From positions 1-12,442 of the forward strand of contig CAZYWA010000205.1 in the NCBI GenBank assembly GCA_964650975.1: 12,442 nucleotides of DNA. Direction: 5' to 3'. The stretch is from CAZYWA01 sp964650975 [NCBI: uncultured bacterium]. GTDB lineage: Bacteria; JADJOY01. Position numbers and translations under genes: made by a program. Position 1 is the first letter of the stretch; every line of letters starts with the position of its first letter. Positions 1 through 6,921 of this stretch are shown here, piece after piece. A model generated the notes under the pieces. The model saw only the letters and a program-made list of their open reading frames with translations. It had not been told where the DNA came from and did not search any database.

Positions 1-1
1 G

Positions 2-1768
2 ATCACGAACTTCGGCAGCGGCGATGTGACCAACAACGAAGGCGACGTGTTCGTCGCTCGCGTGTCGGCCAGCGGAGACGTGCTCTGGTCGGAGGCGCTC
101 GTGCCGCCGCCGGAAATCCGGCGAGCGGAGTCTGCTCAGTCCGTCTATTTTCGCGCGGAGGACAACCTGCTCGTGGCTGGCTATGCGACGGAATGGTTCG
201 ACCGCGACGGCACCACCTGGCCGCTGCTCGTCGAGGTCGACGGTCACGGCACCGAGACTGGCCGCAGCTATGTGACCGGCACCGCCCCAGCGGGGCCGTT
301 CGGTGCGCTGCTCCCCGGGCCAGCTGGCAACGTCGACGGGCTCGCTGGCGCCGCGATCGTGCGGCTGTCGCCAGAGGATCAGGTGGTGGCCTCGTTCGCT
401 CTGCCGGAAACGGCGAATGCCTTCGCTCGCTCGCTCGACGGCGGATTCTGGGTGGCGGGAGCGACGCAGACCTACGGCCGCGGGAACAACGATGTTTGGC
501 TCGCGAAACTGGACGCGGCGGGCGAGCTGGGACCACCACCGGCGCCCGAGATGCTGCCGCCCGCCACGAGCTTCGGAGGTGTCGAGCGCGTAGCCTCGGA
601 CGCGGATGCGAACGCCATCGAATGGCTCACGGCGACCGGCGAACCAGATGGCAGCGCACTCGCCCTGTGGTCGGGCTACGGAACCGGCAGCAGCTTGAGC
701 GTGGAAACGGCGCGGCGCAGCCGCTCCGGAACGTGGCAGGCTGTTGCGACAGGGTCGGCATTCGCTGGAATCAGCCAGCCGTACGTGTACCTGACCTCCA
801 CCGGCGAAGGCTCCGCCTTGGCGGCTTGGACGGGCACCGACGGAGGCGTGATGGAGACACGCTTCGACCCGACGCGCGGGTGGGAATCGACTCCGACCCG
901 ACTCGATCCGGGAGTGGGGTTCCCAAGCCTGTTGAGCACCGCGGGGAACGGGCACGGCGCAGCGATGGTCTTGTGGCAGCAGCAGGCACTTGGACAGTAC
1001 GCGCTCGTGGCGCGGCGCTTCGACCCGGCCACAGGGTGGGGCGCCGCTGCGATCCTTCCCGGAACAGTAACGGATGCCTCGTCTGGCGGAACGCGCGTAG
1101 CGACGGTGATCGACGACCAAGGCACCGCCCTGGCGGTCGCTAGCCCAGATTTCCAGCGTCGCGCCATTCGGAGTGCGGCAGGTGGATCCTGGGAGGACCT
1201 GGGCCCACTCGACGATCAGCGAGAGATCACCACCGCTTCCAGCCTCTCCGGAAATGGAGTGGGGGACGCGGTATTCGTGTGGCAGGCGTATGCCGAGCCG
1301 ACCGCGCCGATCCGCGTCCAGCGCTTTCGCGACGGCCGCCCCCAGGGGACCGTCGTTACGCTCGCCGTCGCCGACTACGGAGTTCAACCGCTCGCGGCGG
1401 TCGACGGCGACGGACACGCGGTCGTCACGTGGATCGATGATTTCGCCCCGGTGGCCGCCGAGTCGAGCCGCGACGGCGGGTGGTCACCCGTGGCGCGACA
1501 CGCCGACACGCAGGCACTCGGCGGCTTTCCGCTCGGCATCGCCCCTGGCGCCCAGGGCGAATTCCTGGTGACGTGGAACGAGATGCGTGGGAGAACGACG
1601 ATCTGGGCCAGCCGGTATCGTGTGGGGGCCGGCTGGCAGCCTGCCGAGTATCTCGGCGATGGGGACGGGTCGACCCTCGCGGCGGTTCGCGACGCAGGCA
1701 CACGGACGGTCGTGTGGTCCGGGAGCCCGGACCCCGACCCTGGCATTGTCGCCCGCAGCGCTCGCTGA
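2..1768 (+). CDS. Secreted/surface beta-propeller repeat protein, 5'-truncated
   Basis: The frame is open from base 2, so the true start lies to the left; the GTG at 26 is an internal valine. The visible part is 588 residues. The first ~180 residues carry SBBP-like blades, for example 'GDVLWSEAL' and 'SLDGGFWVAGATQT...NNDVWLAKLDAAGELG'. A proline-rich linker ('GPPPAPEMLPP') then leads to a second array of ~55-60-residue repeats with a pattern like 'G.A...W.......I.A.R(F/Y)....GW'. These suggest a second propeller of another type. No transmembrane segment or enzyme motif is visible. The signal peptide would be in the missing N-terminus, so export is inferred from the repeat type and from the lipoprotein gene 109 bp downstream. 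A short hairpin (1769-1781) follows the stop but has no T tract. I do not recognise a specific function; binding or scaffolding at the cell surface is the most one can infer. Confidence 0.85.
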   Translation: MTNFGSGDVTNNEGDVFVARVSASGDVLWSEALVPPPEIRRAESAQSVYFRAEDNLLVAGYATEWFDRDGTTWPLLVEVDGHGTETGRSYVTGTAPAGPFGALLPGPAGNVDGLAGAAIVRLSPEDQVVASFALPETANAFARSLDGGFWVAGATQTYGRGNNDVWLAKLDAAGELGPPPAPEMLPPATSFGGVERVASDADANAIEWLTATGEPDGSALALWSGYGTGSSLSVETARRSRSGTWQAVATGSAFAGISQPYVYLTSTGEGSALAAWTGTDGGVMETRFDPTRGWESTPTRLDPGVGFPSLLSTAGNGHGAAMVLWQQQALGQYALVARRFDPATGWGAAAILPGTVTDASSGGTRVATVIDDQGTALAVASPDFQRRAIRSAAGGSWEDLGPLDDQREITTASSLSGNGVGDAVFVWQAYAEPTAPIRVQRFRDGRPQGTVVTLAVADYGVQPLAAVDGDGHAVVTWIDDFAPVAAESSRDGGWSPVARHADTQALGGFPLGIAPGAQGEFLVTWNEMRGRTTIWASRYRVGAGWQPAEYLGDGDGSTLAAVRDAGTRTVVWSGSPDPDPGIVARSAR

Positions 1769-1877
1769 GGGGCGCGGCCCCGCACGAGTCTCGCGTGGTT
1801 GCGCCCCGGCGTGGCGGTCGCTATCGTCCGGCATCCCCTCCTCAGCGCCTGCCTTCGCCGACCAGTGGACCAAGTCA

Positions 1878-3260
1878 ATGTTGCCAATGAGGGTCGCGCT
1901 CCGTTTCATCGCCGTATCGGTCGTCGCGCTGCTCGCCGCCTGCGTGATCGTGTTTGAGCCGTTCACGCAGGTCTACGAGAACCCCGACACCTCGTCGGGG
2001 GGAGTCGGAACGGAATCGTCCGACGACGTGGGGACGGCGTGGATCGCACCGGTCAACGACGGCGGCTACTTCCTCGCCGGCTGGACGGCTTCCACCCCTC
2101 GATACTTACTCGCGCGCCGCACGGACGCATCGGGTGTCAGCGTCTGGGAGCACGTGCTCAGCGATCTTCCCGCGACGCCATCCATCTTCGGAACGCGCCA
2201 GGTGTCGGACGGCGGCTTCCTCGTGTGGGGCTATTACAGCGCCACGGGAGTGGCGAACGAGGCGTTCGTCCTCAAGATCACCGGCGATGGCCAGACGGCG
2301 TGGACCCACACGTTCGGAGGGCCCGGCCTCGATTACGCCTATGAGCTCGTGGAGCGCAGCGACGGATACGTTTTCACCGGCGCGACGAACTCCTCAGGCG
2401 CGGGCGACTTCGATGTCTGGGTCGTCGAGCTCGACTACGAGGGCAACGTCGTGCGGGCCGATACGTTCGGCGGGACCGGCGACGACGAGGCGATGGACCT
2501 CGATGCGACGTCTGATGGCGGCTTCGTGGTGGCCGCAAAGAATCCGTCCGCGGGCGCGGGCGCCGGGCACATCGAGGTCCTGCGATATGCGTCGAGCGGC
2601 GCGCTCGCGTGGAACGTCTTCATCGGACCGGTAGGCAGCAACGCCGAGCCCGCGGCGATTCGCTCCTCGCCCGACGGCGGGGTCTTCGTGTCCGGCTATG
2701 AAGACGTCCCCAACATGATGGGCACGAAGGCGATCGGCCATCTGTACAAGCTTTCGAACGCCGGCGCCGTGCTCTGGGATGCGCCCTCCACCGACGATTG
2801 GCGCACGATTGGCGGGCCGATCGCGGTCGCGAGCGACGGATCGGTCGTACAGGTGCGAACGTCGCGGCCAGAACTCGGGAACACAAACCGGGCGAGCTTC
2901 ACGCGCTACTCGTCGACGGGCGGCCAGCTCGCGACCTCGAGTTGGCCGCTGAGCTCCATGCCCCTCTACAGCGGCTGGTCGCCGTACACGGTGCTCGCCA
3001 CCTCGGACGGGGGGTACGTGGTGCTGGCTGCCCTTTACGATGGAGCTGTGTCGCACCCGTTCACGGTCATCAAGGTAGATGCCTCGCTCCAGCGGCAGTG
3101 GTTCATCGACTGGACCGGCGATCCGGGATCGGTGCACCTCGGTACGACGCTCGATGGCTGGTTCGTTGTGTGCGGCTACCCGCCCCAGCCGTACACGCCG
3201 GGCACTCAAACCTGGTTGGTCCGCCCGGGTACGGACGGCACCGTCGTGCCGCCGAGCTGA
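1878..3260 (+). CDS. Lipoprotein with about eight beta-propeller 'DGG' repeats
   Basis: I chose ATG 1878 (460 aa). ATG 1887 is an in-frame alternative, and neither has a strong Shine-Dalgarno. The frame is open further upstream, to 1587, but that overlaps the previous gene and would bury the signal peptide. The N-terminus is a short type II signal peptide, basic then hydrophobic, ending in the lipobox LAAC with Cys at residue 22. Lipidation and membrane anchoring are therefore likely. The rest is a chain of about eight blades marked by NDGGYFLAG, SDGGFLVWG, SDGYVFTG, SDGGFVVAA, PDGGVFVSG, SDGSVVQV, SDGGYVVLA and LDGWFVVCG, with 'FGG(T/P)G.D.A' turns between some. This matches SBBP/delta-60-like propeller proteins, whose ligands are mostly unknown. 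It resembles the first part of the gene upstream, so the two are probably paralogues made by tandem duplication and could share a transcript. No catalytic residues are evident. Confidence 0.88.
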   Translation: MLPMRVALRFIAVSVVALLAACVIVFEPFTQVYENPDTSSGGVGTESSDDVGTAWIAPVNDGGYFLAGWTASTPRYLLARRTDASGVSVWEHVLSDLPATPSIFGTRQVSDGGFLVWGYYSATGVANEAFVLKITGDGQTAWTHTFGGPGLDYAYELVERSDGYVFTGATNSSGAGDFDVWVVELDYEGNVVRADTFGGTGDDEAMDLDATSDGGFVVAAKNPSAGAGAGHIEVLRYASSGALAWNVFIGPVGSNAEPAAIRSSPDGGVFVSGYEDVPNMMGTKAIGHLYKLSNAGAVLWDAPSTDDWRTIGGPIAVASDGSVVQVRTSRPELGNTNRASFTRYSSTGGQLATSSWPLSSMPLYSGWSPYTVLATSDGGYVVLAALYDGAVSHPFTVIKVDASLQRQWFIDWTGDPGSVHLGTTLDGWFVVCGYPPQPYTPGTQTWLVRPGTDGTVVPPS

Positions 3261-3480
3261 GTCGCGAACGGCGAGTGAGCGCACGAGCGCCGTACGCCGT
3301 CCGGCGTCGTCGGCCCCTTGCGGCCAGAATCAGAGCTGGCCTCGTCCGTGGCCCTGATGGTTCTGAGCGGTTACACGCCGTGCCGCAACTTCGCACACGG
3401 ATGTCGACGGGACGCATCCGAAATCACGAATCCCGAAAGCTCGAGGAAACTGAAACACCGCCGGCTACCCGAGAACCGTC

Positions 3481-4524
3481 TCATGCGTCTCTGAGCCAGC
3501 CGACACGGTCACCCTGCTGGCGCAACGCCCCGCCCCCTACGGCTTGCCGACCCTGCACCGAGGAAACAACGCGGCTCCGATCCGCCGCCCGGGCAAAAAT
3601 CGCGCTCCGCTTCGCGAATGCCGCGTGCCGAAGGCGCCACGCGGCAAGATAGCCACTCAAAACGCGGCGATCGATCACGAGCGAGTAGCTCAAGCACAGC
3701 AGCTCGAACCCAAGGATGAACGGGAGATGATAGACCAGGGAAGCGATTCGTTCGTTTTTGAGTAGTTGAAGGTAGTGATTTTTGACGGAGTGTCTCCGAA
3801 CGGACACCGGAACGGAAAGCCGGGAGCGGTGGCTCTCGCGCCGCCAGCGGCGACCATGGATTGCCCTTGCGGTTGGGACGTACAACACCGTGAAGCCCAG
3901 GATGCCGGCGCGCCAACACAAATCCGTATCTTCGCGATAGAGAAAGAACGATTCGTCGAAAACTTCCCCGTCGACGGCCAACGCATCCAGCGCGGTGCGA
4001 CGAATCATCATCGCAGCGCCGCACACAGCAAAGACTCGCTCGATCCGGTCGTACTGCCCTCGATCGATCCTTCGGCTCCCCCGGTCGCGCGGTCGGCGGT
4101 GACGCGGCAGGACAATTCCCGCGCTGTCGAAGTGCGTGCCTCCCGGCCGCAAGAGCTTTCCGGAGGCAATTGCAACTTCCGGACGATGCCTCATCTCCGC
4201 GAGAATCTGCTCCGCGAACTGCGGGGCCAGCTCGATGTCTGGATTCAGAATCAACGCCGCGGTCGGCACACGCTCGTCGGCGCGCGCTTTCGCGAAGATG
4301 AGATTGGCGCCGGCACCGAAGCCTGAATTCGGACCGCAAAGCCAACGAACTTTCGGGAAGCGTGCCTGGATTGGCCGTGCGCGCGCTGCGTCTGGCTCAT
4401 GATCCGCCACCGTGATCCAGAGTGGTGGGATCGATTGTCGCTCTAGGCTGAGAATGCAGCGGGCCAAGTCCTCGTAGGACTGATGGTTGACGATCCCCAC
4501 CACATAAGAGTCAGAAGGTGGCAT
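3481..4524 (-). CDS. GT2-family glycosyltransferase, rhamnosyltransferase type
   Basis: The protein is 347 aa from the ATG at 4524. That start has an AGGGG sequence 9 bases upstream and begins directly before the first strand of the GT-A fold (SYVVGIVNHQSYEDL). An ATG at 4533 and a much longer frame to 4617 are less likely. Hallmarks of the dTDP-rhamnosyltransferase-like GT2 group are 'NSGFGAGAN' (residues 66-74), the metal/nucleotide motif 'LNPD' (93-96), 'FAVCGAAMMIRR' (165-176) and the acceptor-side 'EDTDLCWR' (198-205). A hydrophobic stretch near 262-284 suggests membrane association. By family it would transfer a sugar from a nucleotide-activated donor to a lipid-linked or surface glycan; the exact donor and acceptor cannot be read. 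It stands alone, with no other polysaccharide genes beside it. Its 3' coding part is only about 50-57% GC, lower than the neighbouring genes, which hints at separate ancestry. Confidence 0.9.
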   Translation of the reverse strand: MPPSDSYVVGIVNHQSYEDLARCILSLERQSIPPLWITVADHEPDAARARPIQARFPKVRWLCGPNSGFGAGANLIFAKARADERVPTAALILNPDIELAPQFAEQILAEMRHRPEVAIASGKLLRPGGTHFDSAGIVLPRHRRPRDRGSRRIDRGQYDRIERVFAVCGAAMMIRRTALDALAVDGEVFDESFFLYREDTDLCWRAGILGFTVLYVPTARAIHGRRWRRESHRSRLSVPVSVRRHSVKNHYLQLLKNERIASLVYHLPFILGFELLCLSYSLVIDRRVLSGYLAAWRLRHAAFAKRSAIFARAADRSRVVSSVQGRQAVGGGALRQQGDRVGWLRDA

Positions 4525-4686
4525 GTATCGCATCCCCTGGCATGGACTCCGCGCGCCGCCGGTGCCGGCCGCTGATCCAGCGCGGTAGTTGCCCGCCTCG
4601 TGTTCGCTTTGGGGCATGGGTGGCGCTCGAGCGCCTCTGCGCCACGCCAGTCGATCGCAGCGGGCGGCGCCGGAAGCAACCAGCCC

Positions 4687-4707
4687 GCCGGCGAGGGGGT
4701 CGCCGGC
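4687..4707. repeat. GC-rich hairpin, 8-bp stem and G5 loop
   Basis: GCCGGCGA at 4687-4694 pairs perfectly with TCGCCGGC at 4700-4707 around a five-G loop. It is about 165 bases upstream of the glycosyltransferase start, so it could lie in that gene's leader. No T tract follows on either strand, so it is not a classic terminator. Confidence 0.55.
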
Positions 4708-4713
4708 CAGCTA

Positions 4714-4761
4714 ACGGAAGATCACAAAACCCGCCACTTTCTGCCGGACTGGATCTTCCGT
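4714..4761. repeat. 10-bp perfect inverted repeat with 28-bp spacer
   Basis: ACGGAAGATC (4714-4723) is repeated inverted as GATCTTCCGT (4752-4761). The spacer is relatively AT-rich compared with the flanks. Spaced perfect arms of this kind fit a regulator binding site or a structured leader about 190-240 bases upstream of the glycosyltransferase. The assignment is speculative. Confidence 0.5.
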
Positions 4762-4995
4762 ACCTTCGCGCCCTGCTCTTGCGCTCTGCCCCGCCCCGAC
4801 CGGTGGGCGTGACATCCACCACTGCGAAATCTTGCGCATGTTCCGTCCAAGCGGACTCCATCGGTCGGCGTCGCCGGACCACCCTGCGTGGACCTCGCGA
4901 TCCCCTACACTCGAACGCTCCGTCGCCTCGGTTTTCGGGAAGCTCTCGCGGCGGTGGACTCCAACCGGCGGCAATGATTTCGATCGAGTAGCCGA

Positions 4996-5012
4996 GCGCG
5001 CCCCGGGCGCGC
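4996..5012. repeat. Short GC hairpin
   Basis: GCGCGCC (4996-5002) and GGCGCGC (5006-5012) form a 7-bp stem around a 3-base loop. In DNA of this GC content such a stem can arise by chance. No T tract is adjacent. Confidence 0.35.
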
Positions 5013-5331
5013 CTCCTCAGCCCGTTTTCCTCGCGGCGCGTGGCTTTCTCGACTGTCTTCATCACGTTCGCCAGACCCGATCGCGCGCTCGTCCCAGAGC
5101 CCTGAGATCGTCCTCAACTTCAACCGGGACAGCGCACACGCCTCGCTTTCAGGGCCGGGTGGCTGGACGGATTTTGGCCGACTACCGCAAGCGCCGTGCC
5201 GATGGACCAAGATCGGATCAGGCCGCAATCTGGTGGGCTCATATCGCCCAGCTGGGTTCCGTGCCTCTGCCCACATGGCTCCAGCACCTGGTAAGAGTTA
5301 CAGACCGGTGCATGGAAGCTACACACCGAGC

Positions 5332-5347
5332 GCGCCCCCGAGGGCGC
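5332..5347. repeat. Short GC hairpin
   Basis: GCGCCC (5332-5337) and GGGCGC (5342-5347) form a 6-bp stem with a 4-base loop, followed by an A triplet on the plus strand. It lies about 370 bases upstream of the response regulator. It is weak evidence for any function. Confidence 0.3.
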
Positions 5348-5716
5348 AAAGGATGGCCATGAAGCTTTCCCGCCTGCTTTGAGGGGTTCATGCGCGAGCA
5401 GGAATCGAGGATCCTGTTCTGCGCTCGGGCTATTGGCACGAGCACCGACCACACCGACGGCTCTAAATGGACTCGCAAGCACGTTGCGCCGCCGGACTGA
5501 CAGGGAGTCGGCCCCATGTTGCTTCCGCAAAATTTAGCCGTCTTTCTTCTCGCTTCTGGTGATCGGGATTCTGCTCTGGTAAGCTCTTTTCCGCCGGCCC
5601 GAGAATTGCGGATCTGTTCAGCCCATTCATCGAGAGCACCGCGCGCGTCCGCGTGATCGTGGCTCTCGCGGCTGGTCGCTGAGCTTCGCTCGACACCCAG
5701 GTTCGCCGGGATTCCC

Positions 5717-6745
5717 ATGCGCCGCGCTCGCATCCTAGTCGTCGACGATCAGGCGTCCAATCGCGATCTGTTGCGGCGCGTCCTCACGCTCGAAGGCTAC
5801 GACGTCACCGAGGCCGAGGACGGCAAGCGAGCGCTCGCCGCGGTGAGCGCCCAGAAGCCGGATCTGATCCTGCTCGACGCAATCATGCCGGAGCTCGACG
5901 GCTTCGGCGTGACGCGCGCGCTCAAGAGCGATCCTGCGACGCGGCTGGTGCCGATCGTGATCATCACGACACTCGACACTCTCGCCGACAAGCTCAAGGC
6001 GGTCGACCTCGGGGTGGACGACTTTCTCAACAAGCCGATCAACCTGACCGAGCTGACCACCCGCGTCCGATCGCTGGTGTCGCTCAAGCGCTTCACCGAC
6101 GAGCTCGAGCACGCTTCGGGGGTGCTGGAAAGCCTCGCCAGCGTAGTCGAGCGCCGGGACGGCTACACCGGCGAGCATTGCCAGCGTGTCGGCGCCTATG
6201 CGCGGCTCGTGGGAGCGGCGCTGGGGCTCGATGAAGAGCGCCTCGAAGCGGTCCGCATGGGCGGCGTGCTTCACGATCTCGGCAAGGTCGCAGTACCGGA
6301 CGAGGTGCTGCGCAAGCCGATGAAGCTCACCGAGGCGGAGCGCCGCGTCATGGAGACCCACGCGGGAATCGGCGCCGATCTCTGCATGCCCATGCGCACG
6401 ATGGAGCGAGCCGTGCCGATCATGAGGCACCATCATGAGCGCCTCGACGGCTCCGGCTATCCCGATGGTTTGCGAGGCGACGAGATCTCGCTCGAGGTGC
6501 GCGTGGTGACGGTGGTCGACATCTACGACGCGATCAGTACCCGCCGTCCCTACCGTGAACCGTCGCCCCCCGAGGCCGCGCTGCGCATCCTGCGCGAGGA
6601 ATCGCAACGCCAGTGGTGGGACTCGCGCGTGGTCGGCTGCCTCGCCGACATGGTGATCGGCGGTCAGGTGGCCGAGCTCGCTGGACGTGTCGCTAGCGGC
6701 TCGGCGAGCACGATCCCCACGATCGCGCTCGAGCCGCAGACTTGA
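5717..6745 (+). CDS. Response regulator with HD-GYP cyclic-di-GMP phosphodiesterase domain
   Basis: The protein is 342 aa. The ATG at 5717 sits just before the first receiver strand (ARILVVDD), so the start is well placed although the ribosome binding site is weak. The N-terminal receiver domain (about 5-120) has the acidic pair D10/D11, phospho-acceptor D54 (LLDAIMPELDG), T84 and K106 (NKP). After a helical linker, the HD-GYP domain (about 135-310) has the metal-binding H186-D187 (HDLGK), H215, H238-H239 and the signature 'HHERLDGSGYPDGL' with GYP at 247-249, then 'VVDIYDA'. All key residues are present, so it is predicted to hydrolyse cyclic-di-GMP in the cytoplasm when phosphorylated. It is the same architecture as RpfG. 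It converges with the hybrid histidine kinase at 6922-9135, the likely but unproven upstream partner. It is not fused to a DNA-binding or GGDEF domain. Confidence 0.95.
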   Translation: MRRARILVVDDQASNRDLLRRVLTLEGYDVTEAEDGKRALAAVSAQKPDLILLDAIMPELDGFGVTRALKSDPATRLVPIVIITTLDTLADKLKAVDLGVDDFLNKPINLTELTTRVRSLVSLKRFTDELEHASGVLESLASVVERRDGYTGEHCQRVGAYARLVGAALGLDEERLEAVRMGGVLHDLGKVAVPDEVLRKPMKLTEAERRVMETHAGIGADLCMPMRTMERAVPIMRHHHERLDGSGYPDGLRGDEISLEVRVVTVVDIYDAISTRRPYREPSPPEAALRILREESQRQWWDSRVVGCLADMVIGGQVAELAGRVASGSASTIPTIALEPQT

Positions 6746-6921
6746 CGGACCCCTCTCTCTGGGTGGGACGCAGTTGGGATCGGCGTCGCGCGTCCACAGC
6801 AGGAAGAGAAACGCATCACCCGGATCCTGATTTTTGACCGCGATGAGCCGGTGATCACCGGTAACGCCGATTCCCAGGCCCTGGTTGGCTGAAGGGCAGG
6901 TCGATCTTCGCGGCGTCGACC
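6746..6921. other. Convergent intergenic gap with a peptide-like minus frame
   Basis: These 176 bases separate the convergent response regulator and kinase. I see no hairpin with a T tract for either gene. A minus-strand frame stays open through the gap and translates to a balanced, protein-like peptide (includes 'GDHRLIAVKNQDPGDAF' and 'LFLLWTRDADPN'). It has no plausible start or ribosome binding site of its own. It may be a relic or coincidence. Confidence 0.4.
6848..6861. repeat. 14-bp perfect palindrome
   Basis: CCGGTGATCACCGG reads the same on both strands. It lies between the convergent regulator and kinase genes. With no loop it would make a poor RNA hairpin. A dimeric protein site or chance are the alternatives. 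Confidence 0.4.

Larger units (their letters stand above)
4525..5716. other. 1.2-kb stretch without a credible gene
   Basis: This lies between two divergent genes, the glycosyltransferase (minus) and the response regulator (plus), so it must hold both promoters. The open frames here (up to ~184 codons) lack domain-like composition, are rich in Arg/Ser/Pro, and overlap one another on both strands, as expected of chance frames in GC-rich DNA. What can be seen is a set of inverted repeats, listed separately at 4687-4707, 4714-4761, 4996-5012 and 5332-5347. I found no tRNA, no convincing -35/-10 pair and no T-tract terminator. The stretch could be a regulatory region, an untranslated RNA or decayed DNA. 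Confidence 0.6.

Noticed and set aside
1769-1781. Hairpin just after the first stop codon
   Set aside because: Only a 5-bp stem with no T tract; not enough to call a terminator between the two propeller genes.
4525-4617. Longer glycosyltransferase N-terminus
   Set aside because: The extra 31 residues are Gly/Ala/Arg-rich and precede the normal start of the GT-A fold; ATG 4524 has a well-spaced AGGGG.
4511-5065. A 184-codon minus frame upstream of the glycosyltransferase
   Set aside because: Very Arg-rich, overlaps other equally long frames on both strands, and contains no recognisable motif.
5434-5450. TGGCAC resembling a sigma-54 -24 element
   Set aside because: The required GC/TTGC element at the matching distance is absent.
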